64,000 nt of DNA from JBCCBV01 sp039033855 (GTDB lineage Bacteria; Planctomycetota; Phycisphaerae; Phycisphaerales; Phycisphaeraceae): NCBI GenBank assembly GCA_039033855.1, contig JBCCBV010000007.1, positions 77,920-141,919 of the forward strand. The letters are read 5' to 3'. Positions 7,659 through 15,390 of this stretch are shown here, piece after piece. The translations under genes were made by a program, and so were the position numbers. Below the pieces are notes generated by a model that did no database searches, was not told the origin of the DNA, and saw nothing but the letters and a program-made list of their open reading frames with translations. Positions within the stretch are counted from its first letter, which is position 1. Every line of letters starts with the position of its first letter.

Positions 7659-8633
7659 TCAAGCGCCGCGCCGCGCTGCGATCCACCGCGCATACTCGGC
7701 GATGGCCTGGTCCGGCGTGCGCGCAGGCTTCCACTTGAGCCCGCGTTCGGTCTCGGAAAGATCGGCGCAGGTGTAGTCTTGATAGAACCCGTAAGGGTTG
7801 TCGAAATACTCGGGTTCGTAAGCGGTTCCGAGCGCGGCGTTGAGCGCATCGACGATCTGATTGAAGCTCGTGGCCTGTCCGGCGCCCACGTTGTAGACGC
7901 CCGATTCGGCGTCGGGCCCGGCCCCGGCGATGGTGGCGTCGACCACGTCGTCCACATAGACCTGGTCGCGGGCTTGTTCCCCGTCGTGGAAGATGCGCGG
8001 CGCCTTGCCGTCGAGCATCTGGTTGGCCAGTTGCCAGACCATCGACGCCATCGGGCCTTTGTTCTGTTCGCCCGGGCCGAAGACGTTGAAGTAGCGCAGG
8101 CCGACCAGGCCGGCGTCGGGGTGGGCGCGCTGGGCGTCGCGGTGCATGTTCTCCATGACCCACTTGGAGAAGCCGTACACGTTGGCGGGTCGGCCGGCGT
8201 CTTCGAGCTTGAAGGGCCGGCGGGCCTGACGTGCGCCGTTCGCGTCTTGCCCGTAGGTCGCGGCGCTCGACGCCCACACCAACCGCGAGCCGCTCTGGCA
8301 GGCGTAGGCCAGCAGCACCTCGAACGGTTCGACGTTGTCGGCGATCATCTTCGACTCGTCGTCCACGCGCGTGTCGGTGATCGACGCCAGGTGGAAGACC
8401 ACCTCGGGTTCGAGCGACTCGAGCAGGTGGTCCAGGTCGAACTCGCGCATCGGCCGGGCCACCACCTGGCCGCGGTAGGACCAGCCGTCGGGCCCGTCGG
8501 GGCAGAGGTTGGCAAAGGTCCCGGTGCGGAAGTCGTCGAGCACCAGGAGTTGCGCGTCGGGGAAGCGTTCCTGCAGGGCGCGGGTCAGGCGGGCGCCCAC
8601 GAAGCCCGCGCCGCCGGTGATCAGAATGTTCAT
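7659..8633 (-). CDS. hldD: ADP-L-glycero-D-manno-heptose 6-epimerase-like
   Basis: A 324-residue extended short-chain dehydrogenase. The N-terminal GGAGFVG binds NAD(P). ASSAATYG and the YGFSK motif give the catalytic Ser/Tyr/Lys. LRYFNVFGPGEQNKGPMAS is the pattern of HldD/RfaD, followed by an RDQVYVDDVV segment. HldD epimerises ADP-D-glycero-heptose to the L-glycero form used in the LPS inner core, which fits with kdsA and lptD in the window. The ATG overlaps the TGA of the LysM gene (ATGA). Another nucleotide-sugar epimerase cannot be fully excluded because the protein lacks close identity in the first third. Confidence 0.75.
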   Translation of the reverse strand: MNILITGGAGFVGARLTRALQERFPDAQLLVLDDFRTGTFANLCPDGPDGWSYRGQVVARPMREFDLDHLLESLEPEVVFHLASITDTRVDDESKMIADNVEPFEVLLAYACQSGSRLVWASSAATYGQDANGARQARRPFKLEDAGRPANVYGFSKWVMENMHRDAQRAHPDAGLVGLRYFNVFGPGEQNKGPMASMVWQLANQMLDGKAPRIFHDGEQARDQVYVDDVVDATIAGAGPDAESGVYNVGAGQATSFNQIVDALNAALGTAYEPEYFDNPYGFYQDYTCADLSETERGLKWKPARTPDQAIAEYARWIAARRGA

Positions 8634-9619
8634 CGCGTGGCGACCCGGGGCGGGATGCTGAGCGTCATGCCGGGGCTGAGCTTGCTGGGGTTGTCGCCGA
8701 TGGCCTGGCGGTTGGCGTTGTAGATCAGCTGCCACGACGCGGCGGTGCCGTAGACCTCCTGGCTGATCTCGCTCAGGGTGTCGCCCGGACGGATGCGGTA
8801 CCGCCGGCCCTGGCCGGGGTCTTCGACCACGGGGTCGGTGGGATCGAGGTCGGGCAGGCTGGCCCGGCTGGGCATGCGCAGCTTCTGGCCGACGGCCAGG
8901 CGGGTGGGATCGACCGAAGGGTTGGCCTGGGCGATCGTGCGCCAGTGCCGGTCGTCGCCGTATTGCGCTTCGGCGATCTTCCAGAAGTTGTCGTTGGGTT
9001 GCACCTCGTAGGTCGACACGGGCCCGCTGGCGGCGGCATCGCGCACGGGAGCGGAGCGGGTGGGTGCGCCCGTGGTCGTGCTGTCGGCCGGGGCGGCTTG
9101 CGTTGAGCCGGTCACCAAACCGGTGGAGGCGGGCGGGTCGCTGCGGGAGGCCAAGACCGAGGCGGTAGTCGGCGTGGTGAACCGGCCGGTGGTGGTTGTG
9201 CTGGTGGTCGTGATCGGCCCGCTGCGTGCGGTCAGCGCAGGGGGCGTGCGGTCGGGCAGCGTGTTGGCGGCGGCGACGGGCGGCTCGGGCGCGTCGCGCA
9301 GGGTCAGCGAGCCGGCGTCGATTTCAGGCAACCGGCGAGAGCCGATCGTCGGCCGGTCGGTCGATTGCGTCAGCCGGGCGGACTCGGCGTTGCGCTCGGC
9401 GACGCGGGCAGGGTCGTTGCCCAGCCGGAGCGTGCGCGTGTCCGGCGTGGTCGGCGGGGCGGCATCGGGGAGCGCCGGGCTTGCGGCGTCGTTTTGCGCG
9501 GCCAGCGCGTCGGCCGGGGTGGCGTCGGTTTCGTCGCCCCCGGAGTTGGCGTAATAGAGGACCGCCGACAACAGCAGCACGGCCGCAACGGCTAACGCGA
9601 TCTTGTACGAAGAGCTCAT
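8630..9619 (-). CDS. membrane-anchored protein with two LysM domains
   Basis: A 329-residue protein. Residues about 5-24 form a transmembrane anchor (YKIALAVAAVLLLSAVLYY), followed by a long Thr/Pro/Ala-rich linker. Two LysM repeats occupy roughly 203-250 (YEVQPNDNFWKIAEAQYG) and 270-322 (YRIRPGDTLSEISQEVYG). LysM modules bind peptidoglycan N-acetylglucosamine, so the protein probably tethers the cytoplasmic membrane to the wall from the periplasmic side. No catalytic domain is present. It leads a two-gene operon with hldD. Its exact role is unknown. Confidence 0.8.
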   Translation of the reverse strand: MSSSYKIALAVAAVLLLSAVLYYANSGGDETDATPADALAAQNDAASPALPDAAPPTTPDTRTLRLGNDPARVAERNAESARLTQSTDRPTIGSRRLPEIDAGSLTLRDAPEPPVAAANTLPDRTPPALTARSGPITTTSTTTTGRFTTPTTASVLASRSDPPASTGLVTGSTQAAPADSTTTGAPTRSAPVRDAAASGPVSTYEVQPNDNFWKIAEAQYGDDRHWRTIAQANPSVDPTRLAVGQKLRMPSRASLPDLDPTDPVVEDPGQGRRYRIRPGDTLSEISQEVYGTAASWQLIYNANRQAIGDNPSKLSPGMTLSIPPRVATR

Positions 9620-9684
9620 GACTTGGCTTGCCCATCGAGGCGGAGGGTCCGACCACGATCGACCGGCCGTGGTCCTGCACTTGC

Positions 9685-9690
9685 AGTGTA
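9685..9690 (-). promoter_or_regulatory. -10-like TACACT upstream of the LysM-hldD operon
   Basis: TACACT on the minus strand lies about 65 nt before the ATG at 9619, so this operon would have a short untranslated leader, unlike the leaderless genes nearby. The leader contains no strong Shine-Dalgarno sequence. Confidence 0.35.
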
Positions 9691-9764
9691 TCGCCGGGTG
9701 CGTGTTGCGCTCGCTGAGGCCGGATCGAACCCGCCGCGGCGGCCACCGGTCGGCCGGGGCGCCC

Positions 9765-9770
9765 TAAGCT
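9765..9770 (+). promoter_or_regulatory. -10-like TAAGCT for the family 2 glycosyltransferase
   Basis: The hexamer ends 6 nt before the ATG at 9777. No Shine-Dalgarno sequence lies between, so the transcript is probably leaderless. Confidence 0.55.
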
Positions 9771-9776
9771 CCGGCC

Positions 9777-10679
9777 ATGGCGGGCATCACCGTGGCCATG
9801 TGTTGCATGAACGGCGGGGCGTCGCTCGAAGCGGCCTGCCGGTCTGCTGCGTGGGCGGATGAGCTGGTCATTGTGGATTCCGGCTCGACCGACGGCTCCG
9901 ACGCCGTGGCCAGGCAGTACGCCGACCGCTTTGTGGTCGAGCCCTGGCGGGGCTTCACCGGTCAGCGGAAGTTCGCCAGCGAGCTGGCCGCTCACGACTG
10001 GGTGTTCTTTCTCGATGCCGATGAGGAGGTTTCGCCCGAGCTGGCCGAGCAGGTTCGGGCGATCTCCGACGCCGAGCTCGACGGCCTGGACATCGTCTGG
10101 GTGCAACGGCGGAACTGGCTGATGGGCCGTTCGGTCCGGGCCTGGCGGCCGGACTATCTAGACCGTTTGATCCACCGTCAGCGGGTCACCTGGCAGGACG
10201 AGGCGCTGCACGACAAGCGCAAGCCCAGCCACCCGTCGCGGGTCCGCAAGCTCAGCGGGTGGATCGAGCACAAGCGGATCACCCAAACGCACTGGGCCGA
10301 CTACTTCAGCGGCGGCCGGCTCGACGCCCGGCTGCTGCCGGTGGCCCGCCAGATGTACGCCCGGGGTCGGCGGGTTTCGCCCCTGGGGCTGTGGCTGCGG
10401 CCGAAGCTGGCTTTCCTCAAGTTTTATCTGGTCAAACAAGGGTTTTTGGACGGGACGCTCGGCCTGCTGGTGGCGCAGAAAGCCGAAATGAGCACGCAGC
10501 TCAAATACGCGGCCTTGTGGGCGGTGCAGCACGGCTGGGGCGATCAATCTGTCGACAGCGGGCCCGGCGGGCTGCCCCCGGCCGATGGTCTGACGGATGG
10601 CGCGGCCGGGCTCCAGACGTCAATGACAGACCCGCCGAAGGAGGCCCCGCGCGGCCCCGACGCCGGTTCGGTATCTTGA
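9777..10679 (+). CDS. family 2 glycosyltransferase, WaaE/KdtX-like
   Basis: A 300-residue cytoplasmic or membrane-associated transferase with a GT-A fold. Visible motifs are ITVAMCCMNGGASLEAA at the N-terminus, VIVDSGSTDGSD, the metal-binding FFLDADEE (DxD-type) and a conserved RRNWLMG/RLIHR region. The same order occurs in WaaE-type LPS core beta-glucosyltransferases, which add a hexose to the inner-core heptose. hldD and kdsA close by make an LPS-core role plausible. The C-terminal 60 residues are low-complexity and vary in this family. The donor and acceptor sugars are not predictable from sequence. Confidence 0.75.
   Translation: MAGITVAMCCMNGGASLEAACRSAAWADELVIVDSGSTDGSDAVARQYADRFVVEPWRGFTGQRKFASELAAHDWVFFLDADEEVSPELAEQVRAISDAELDGLDIVWVQRRNWLMGRSVRAWRPDYLDRLIHRQRVTWQDEALHDKRKPSHPSRVRKLSGWIEHKRITQTHWADYFSGGRLDARLLPVARQMYARGRRVSPLGLWLRPKLAFLKFYLVKQGFLDGTLGLLVAQKAEMSTQLKYAALWAVQHGWGDQSVDSGPGGLPPADGLTDGAAGLQTSMTDPPKEAPRGPDAGSVS
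10672..10677 (+). promoter_or_regulatory. -10-like TATCTT upstream of the STAS gene
   Basis: The hexamer overlaps the end of the glycosyltransferase gene and would give a leader of about 46 nt before the ATG at 10730. A GGGAG Shine-Dalgarno sequence is present at about 10721. Confidence 0.4.
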
Positions 10680-10729
10680 CCCGGCATGGGGCGCTCGAAA
10701 GCGTCCGACCCCGGTCCGATGGGAGTGTG

Positions 10730-11095
10730 ATGTCGATGGCAGCGGAAGATTCCCGTCTCGCGGTGCAAGAGCAGGGCGACGTCACGCGCGTCGGCTTTTT
10801 GGACCGCAACATCCTCGAAGAAACCAGCATCCAGCGGATCGGCGACGAGGTCGCCGAACTGGTGGACGCCTCGACGAATCCCAAGCTGCTGCTTGACTTC
10901 GAGAGCGTCGAGCACCTGTCGTCCGCGGCGCTGGGCACGCTGATCACGATCAACAACCGCATCAAGGCCAAGGGCGGCCAGCTGCGGCTGTCGAGCATCG
11001 ATCCGAACATCTACGAGGTGTTCAAGATCACCAAGCTCAACAAGCTTTTCCAGATCCACGGGACCGCCGACGAGGCGCTCAAGAGCTTCAAGTAG
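10730..11095 (+). CDS. STAS-domain anti-sigma factor antagonist
   Basis: A 121-residue single STAS domain of the SpoIIAA/RsbV type. The conserved phosphorylation site lies at EHLSSAALGTL, with Ser64 or Ser65 as the probable acceptor. Such proteins bind an anti-sigma kinase when unphosphorylated and so free a sigma factor. The next gene encodes a matching HATPase-type anti-sigma kinase, which supports a partner-switching pair. The ATG at 10730 has a GGGAG a few bases upstream; the ATG at 10686 is out of frame. No cognate sigma factor is encoded in the window. Confidence 0.88.
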   Translation: MSMAAEDSRLAVQEQGDVTRVGFLDRNILEETSIQRIGDEVAELVDASTNPKLLLDFESVEHLSSAALGTLITINNRIKAKGGQLRLSSIDPNIYEVFKITKLNKLFQIHGTADEALKSFK

Positions 11096-11154
11096 CCCCG
11101 GGTTTCCCCGGCGTCCCGCTCGCCGGCCCGCCCGGCCCGAGCCCCGGTGCTTTC

Positions 11155-11574
11155 ATGTCCACACCGACCGACCCCAAGCGTGTGGTCATTCCCAGTCGGA
11201 TGGCCGACGTGCCGGGGGTGCTGGATCAGGTCATCGCCGACCTCGAGCACGCCGGGTACGCCAAAGACGACCGGTTCGCCATCCGCCTGGCCCTCGACGA
11301 GGCCGTCACCAACGCCGTGAAGCACGGCAACCGGCTGGACCCGGCCAAAACCGTGACCGTCGAGTGGACCGCCGGGCCGGACGAGCTCGACATCAGCGTC
11401 GAAGACCAGGGCCCGGGGTTCGACCCGCACGACGTGCCGGACCCCACGCTGGACGAGAATCTTTCGCGCCCCAGCGGCCGGGGGGTCATGCTCATCCGGG
11501 CGTACATGGCCACGGTCGAGTTCAACGACCGCGGCAACCGGGTGCGGATGACCCGCAAAAAGGCCGGCGGCTGA
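11155..11574 (+). CDS. RsbW/SpoIIAB-like anti-sigma serine kinase (HATPase)
   Basis: A 139-residue GHKL-fold ATPase. The N-box is LDEAVTNAVKHGN (E49, N53), the G1 box is EDQGPGFDP and the G2 box GRGVMLIRAYMATV. Proteins of this type bind a sigma factor and phosphorylate a STAS antagonist such as the one encoded 60 nt upstream. The gap between the genes is short and GC-rich with no clear ribosome binding site. Which sigma factor or other target it controls cannot be read from the window. Confidence 0.88.
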   Translation: MSTPTDPKRVVIPSRMADVPGVLDQVIADLEHAGYAKDDRFAIRLALDEAVTNAVKHGNRLDPAKTVTVEWTAGPDELDISVEDQGPGFDPHDVPDPTLDENLSRPSGRGVMLIRAYMATVEFNDRGNRVRMTRKKAGG

Positions 11575-11715
11575 GCGGTGTGCGCGCGGTACGGCGATCG
11601 GCCAGGCGGTTTGCGCCGGTCGCTCAGGGCGGCCTCTCCCGGATTCGATTGGCCCCGCATTGGTGCGGCGCCCGGCATGGCGTAGACTTCGGCGTGCCTT
11701 GGAGGGCCCCTCGGC

Positions 11716-12300
11716 TTGTTCTCTGACGAAATTGACCCCGGCGACGCACCCGAGCCCCCGTCTATCCATGCGCCCCCCGCGGGCCTGCGGATCGCGGTCT
11801 ACGGCGACCCGCACGCGCTGCCGGGCCTCAGGCCGGGCGCGCTCGACCGTCTCGAACAAAAGTTGACCGCCGCCGCGCAAGCCCTGGGCGGCTTGGCCGG
11901 TGAGCTTTCGTTGGCCGTGGTCGACGACCCCGCCATGGCCGACCTGCACCAGCGCTACAAGGGCGAACCCGGTCCGACCGACGTGCTCACGTTCGACCTG
12001 CGCGACGACCCCGCCGCTCCGGTCGACCCGGGCGCGATCGAGGGCGAAGTCGTTGTCTGTTGGCCCGAGGCCGAGCGCCAGACCGCCGCAGACCCGGCGC
12101 ATGCCGGCCGCGACCCCGAGCACGAGCTGCTCCTCTACGCCCTGCACGGCCTGCTCCACCTGCTGGGGCAAGACGACCTCACGCCCGAAGGCTTCGCCCG
12201 CATGCACCAGATCGAAGACCGCGTGCTCGCGCAGATCGGCGTGGGCGCGGTGTTCAACCCCTCGGCCGTCGCGGATCAGATCGGCGGGGCCCAGGCGTGA
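11716..12300 (+). CDS. ybeY: endoribonuclease YbeY
   Basis: A 194-residue metal-dependent RNase needed for 16S rRNA 3'-end maturation and ribosome quality control. The core YKGEPGPTDVLTF and the metal site HGLLHLLGQDD are clear: H144 and H148 are present, but the third ligand position is Asp154 rather than the usual His. The start is not certain: a TTG at 11716 follows a GGAGGG in the leader, with a TAGACT -10-like hexamer at 11683-11688. The first 20 residues are not conserved. Its GTGA overlap with the next gene matches the common ybeY-corC order of many bacteria. Confidence 0.85.
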   Translation: MFSDEIDPGDAPEPPSIHAPPAGLRIAVYGDPHALPGLRPGALDRLEQKLTAAAQALGGLAGELSLAVVDDPAMADLHQRYKGEPGPTDVLTFDLRDDPAAPVDPGAIEGEVVVCWPEAERQTAADPAHAGRDPEHELLLYALHGLLHLLGQDDLTPEGFARMHQIEDRVLAQIGVGAVFNPSAVADQIGGAQA

Positions 12301-13580
12301 CGCTCGCGATCGTGATCATCGTTGTGGCCTCGGCGGCGAGCTGCTATTTCGCGGCGTGCCACATGGCGCTCAAGCTGTATTCGCGCAGCCGGTTGTCGGA
12401 TGTGCTCACCGCCCGCGGCAAGTCGGTCGATGTGGACGGGTTCGCCGGCCGTCGCCAGGAGCTCATCCTGAGCACCGGCACCGCCCGGGTGCTCACGGGG
12501 TTGACCTCGGTTCTGGCGGTGTTCGACGCCGTCGAGCAGGGCCTGCCCAACGCGCAGCGCCCGATCAACTACCTGGCGTCGTTCTGCATCGCCGGGGTGT
12601 TGACGGCCGTGTTCCAGGTGGCCGTGCCGCACTCCTGGGCGCGGTATCGGCGCGAAAAGTTGTTGGCGTCTTCGATGGGCACGCTCGGCGCCGTGGACCT
12701 GATGCTCCGGCCGATCACCCGGCTGCTCGGCGTGTTCGACCCGGTCATCCGACGCATCTCAGGCCACGACCTTGAGCCCGAAGAACACGACGCCGCCGAC
12801 GAGGTCATCGAAGCCCTCGAAGTCCATGAAAACGGCGAGGAGATCGACGAGCGCCAAAAACGCATGCTCCAGGCCGTGTTCGAGCTGCCCAAGACCACCG
12901 CCGGCGAGGTGATGACCCCGCGCACCGACGTCAAGGGGTTGCCCGACACGCTCGATACTTTGAGCGCCGTGCGCGAGCAGGTGGTCGAGATGGGACACAG
13001 CCGGATCCCGGTGTATGGCGAATCGCTCGACGAAATCCGCGGCGTGCTCTACGCCAAAGACCTCATTCAATACCTGGGCGAAGCCGACGGCTTCAAGCTC
13101 GTAGACGTCCTGCGCGACCCGCTGTTCGTGCCCGAAAGCAAATCGGTCAGCGAACTGCTGGCCGACTTCAAGCAGCGCACCGTGCACATGGCCATCGTGC
13201 TCGACGAATACGGCGGCACCGCCGGGCTGGTCACCATCGAAGACATCCTCGAAGAGCTCGTCGGCGAGATCCACGACGAATACGAAACCGCCCCCGACGA
13301 ACCCGCGATTACCGAAGTCGCCAGCGGCGCCGCCGAGGTCGACGCCCGGGTCGAAATCGACGAGCTCGAACGCCACTTCGACCTCGATTTCCCCGATGAC
13401 GCCGATTACGACACCGTCGGCGGGTTCGTGTTCAGCGAGCTCGGCCATATCCCCGAATCGGGCGAACGCTTCGAGTTCGACGGCTGCGCCTTTACCGTGC
13501 TCGAAGCCGAGCGCACCCGCGTGATCAAGGTTCGCGTCGAACGCCTGGCCGACGCGCGTGCCGGTGTCGACGCCGCCTGA
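12297..13580 (+). CDS. CorC/HlyC-family CBS-domain membrane protein
   Basis: A 427-residue protein. The GTG start overlaps the ybeY stop (GTGA), so the two are translationally coupled. The N-terminal third is hydrophobic (an IVIIVVASAASCYFAA helix and two more) but weakly similar to the usual DUF21/CNNM domain. Then comes the classic CorC core: TAGEVMTPRTDV, a CBS pair ending in HMAIVLDEYGGTAGLVTIEDILEELVGEI, and a C-terminal CorC_HlyC domain (DYDTVGGFVFSELGHIPESGERF). The family is linked to magnesium and cobalt efflux. Gene order ybeY-corC supports the call. Transport activity is inferred. Confidence 0.85.
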   Translation: MTLAIVIIVVASAASCYFAACHMALKLYSRSRLSDVLTARGKSVDVDGFAGRRQELILSTGTARVLTGLTSVLAVFDAVEQGLPNAQRPINYLASFCIAGVLTAVFQVAVPHSWARYRREKLLASSMGTLGAVDLMLRPITRLLGVFDPVIRRISGHDLEPEEHDAADEVIEALEVHENGEEIDERQKRMLQAVFELPKTTAGEVMTPRTDVKGLPDTLDTLSAVREQVVEMGHSRIPVYGESLDEIRGVLYAKDLIQYLGEADGFKLVDVLRDPLFVPESKSVSELLADFKQRTVHMAIVLDEYGGTAGLVTIEDILEELVGEIHDEYETAPDEPAITEVASGAAEVDARVEIDELERHFDLDFPDDADYDTVGGFVFSELGHIPESGERFEFDGCAFTVLEAERTRVIKVRVERLADARAGVDAA

Positions 13581-13590
13581 CCCCCCCCGG

Positions 13591-14826
13591 ATGACCCGGA
13601 TCGCGTTCTATATGGACAGGCAACCGCCCAAGCCGCCGCGCCCCGCCGATGCGCCTGCGCAACCGGGGCCGGCCACGGCCAACGTGAGCACGCGTTCGGC
13701 CGCCGGCCGCAAGGCCGTCGAAGAGCGCGAGGCGCTGCTGCTGGACCTCGCCGGCACGCCGACCGCCGCGTTCCGCGAGCACGCGGTCATCGAAAAGGTC
13801 CGCAAGTGGGCCGAGCGCCGCTCCGACGTGGTGCTGCGCAAGGATCGCTACGGCAACCTGATGCTTTCGCTCGAGGGCGTCGAGTCGCGCCTGCCGGTAT
13901 ACTTCACCGCGCACATGGACCACCCGGCGTTCGTCGTGGAAGGGCCTTATGAAGAGGCGTTGTCGATCGAGGCGTCGTTCCGCGGCGGGGTGAAGCCGGC
14001 GTACTTCGTCGATAAAGCCGTGCGCCTGCGCCCCGGCCGGGCCGACGAGGCCGTTGGTCGCGTGACGGCCCACCGCCCGCCGCGCGACGACAAGCCCGAC
14101 GCCATCGTCGACATCGCCTTCGACAAACCCGTATCCGCCAAGGCCGGCGACCTGCTCACCTGGGACCTGCCCCGGGCCGAGCTGCGCGACGGCCGACTGC
14201 ACGCCCCAGCCTGCGACGACCTCGCCGGCCTCGCCGCGGCGCTGTGCGCCTTCGATGCGCTGCGTTCTGCTGAGCCCCGCCTCGACGTGCGCGTGCTGTT
14301 GACCCGGGCTGAGGAGGTCGGCTTCATCGGCGCCTTGGCCGCGGCTCGGTCGCAAACGTTGCCCCGGGCCGCCCGGCTGATCTGCCTGGAGTGCTCCAAG
14401 GCGTTCGACGACAGCCCGATCCACGCCGGCCCCATCGTGCGCGTGGGCGACCGCAGCGGCACCTTCGACCCCAAGCTGACTTACCAGTTGTCGCGCATTG
14501 CCGAGCGGCTGGCCGCGGAATCCGGTTCATTCCGCCACCAGCGCAAGCTCATGCCTGGCGGGACCTGCGAGGCTTCGGCGTTCACGGCGTTGCGCTACGC
14601 CGCTTCGTGCCTCTGCCTGCCATTGGGCAACTACCACAACATGGCCGAGCCCGACGCGTCGGGTGAGCACTCCGTTGCGCTCGAGGTCATCGGCCTGGAT
14701 GACTTCCACGCGCTGGTGCGCCTGCTGGTGGCGTCTGCCCACGGGCTGATCGGTCCGGACCGCGAGCCCAGCCTCCGCCGAAAACTCGACAAGCTATATC
14801 GCAGCCGGGCCGCCGACCTGCGGTAA
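13591..14826 (+). CDS. M42/M18-like metallopeptidase
   Basis: A protein of about 411 residues in the dinuclear-zinc aminopeptidase clan. Probable metal ligands appear in the family order: HMDHP, PACDDLAG (bridging Asp), RAEEVGF (catalytic Glu pair), a Glu in ICLECSK, and NYHNMAE (final His). The first 40 residues are Pro-rich and probably disordered. Several starts are possible: 13558 overlaps the corC-like gene, 13591 follows its stop by 10 nt, and an ATG lies at 13612. None has a good Shine-Dalgarno sequence. It ends the STAS-RsbW-ybeY-corC gene run. Substrate preference is unknown. Confidence 0.75.
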   Translation: MTRIAFYMDRQPPKPPRPADAPAQPGPATANVSTRSAAGRKAVEEREALLLDLAGTPTAAFREHAVIEKVRKWAERRSDVVLRKDRYGNLMLSLEGVESRLPVYFTAHMDHPAFVVEGPYEEALSIEASFRGGVKPAYFVDKAVRLRPGRADEAVGRVTAHRPPRDDKPDAIVDIAFDKPVSAKAGDLLTWDLPRAELRDGRLHAPACDDLAGLAAALCAFDALRSAEPRLDVRVLLTRAEEVGFIGALAAARSQTLPRAARLICLECSKAFDDSPIHAGPIVRVGDRSGTFDPKLTYQLSRIAERLAAESGSFRHQRKLMPGGTCEASAFTALRYAASCLCLPLGNYHNMAEPDASGEHSVALEVIGLDDFHALVRLLVASAHGLIGPDREPSLRRKLDKLYRSRAADLR

Positions 14827-14902
14827 CGCGACGCGCGACGGGCGCGCTTCAGGCCGACTTCCAACAGACCTTTGTTCAACCGCGTATGCGCTCGCGCGTC
14901 GC

Positions 14903-14939
14903 CGCGCAAGGCTTGCGCCTGCCCGGCCGGCCTTGCGCG
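14903..14939. terminator. 10-bp GC-rich hairpin after the M42-like gene
   Basis: A perfect inverted repeat, CGCGCAAGGC at 14903-14912 with GCCTTGCGCG at 14930-14939, has a 17-nt loop. It lies about 77 nt after the stop codon. It has no T tract, so it is either a terminator of a non-canonical kind or a 3'-end stabiliser. Confidence 0.4.
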
Positions 14940-15001
14940 AAGGGTGGGGGGTAGGGAATCCCGCATCAGCAACTCCGCGCCCCGCTTGCCAGCGTTGGCG
15001 T

Positions 15002-15021
15002 GGGCGGTGATCGCCCGTTTT
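15002..15021 (+). terminator. short hairpin with T run
   Basis: GGGCG at 15002-15006 pairs with CGCCC at 15012-15016, followed by GTTTT. It separates the upstream gene run from the flagellar promoter region. The rest of 14827-15126 shows only this, the 14903 hairpin and the sigma-54-like site. Confidence 0.35.
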
Positions 15022-15070
15022 GACCGTGCTGAGCGGGGTTTTTGACGCGTCAGCCGCCTTTGCGCACCGT

Positions 15071-15087
15071 CTGGCGCCCCGGTTGCG
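15071..15087 (+). promoter_or_regulatory. sigma-54-like promoter of the flagellar block
   Basis: The sequence CTGGCGCCCCGGTTGCG has GG at 15073-15074 and GC at 15085-15086 with exactly 10 nt between, and TGGC/TTGC context as in the sigma-54 -24/-12 consensus. Predicted transcription start is near 15098, about 30 nt before the first flagellar-block ORF and its AGGAG. The genome is GC-rich, so chance matches occur; the extended TGGC-TTGC context makes this better than random. Confidence 0.5.
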
Positions 15088-15126
15088 TTGTGAGCCCCGG
15101 ACGCCACCCGCGTTCAGGAGCCCGAC

Positions 15127-15390
15127 GTGATGCGCCGCCCGATCGCCGAACCCGACCCCCGAGCCGACCGCCCCGATTGGTTGGCGCTCATCCGGTCTGC
15201 CGACCGCGGCGGGCTTTCGGCCGACTGGGGTGCCCACATCGAACGGCTGGCCAGCGCCGCAGCGGCGTTGCACGTGGCGCAGGAGAAAGACACCCCCCCT
15301 CGCCGCTTCGAGGTCGGGGCTCACGGATCGAGCCCCGAGGCCCAAGCTCCCCGCTCTTCGGGCGGGGCAGCCGTGACGGAACACGACTGA
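15127..15390 (+). CDS. small hypothetical protein at the head of the flagellar block
   Basis: An 87-residue unrecognised protein (86 if the ATG at 15130 is used). It is likely real: an AGGAG lies 7-10 nt upstream of the GTG/ATG pair, and its TGA overlaps the flgF ATG (TGATG), so flgF translation probably depends on it. The first 50 residues could be helical (DWLALIRSADRGGLSADWGAHIERLAS); the rest is polar and low-complexity. No signal peptide or membrane segment. Being first in the operon, it could be an export chaperone or a regulator, but nothing in the sequence proves this. Confidence 0.6.
   Translation: MMRRPIAEPDPRADRPDWLALIRSADRGGLSADWGAHIERLASAAAALHVAQEKDTPPRRFEVGAHGSSPEAQAPRSSGGAAVTEHD

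Noticed and set aside
7779..8723. A 314-codon open frame antisense to hldD
   Set aside because: hldD has complete NAD-binding and catalytic motifs on the other strand.
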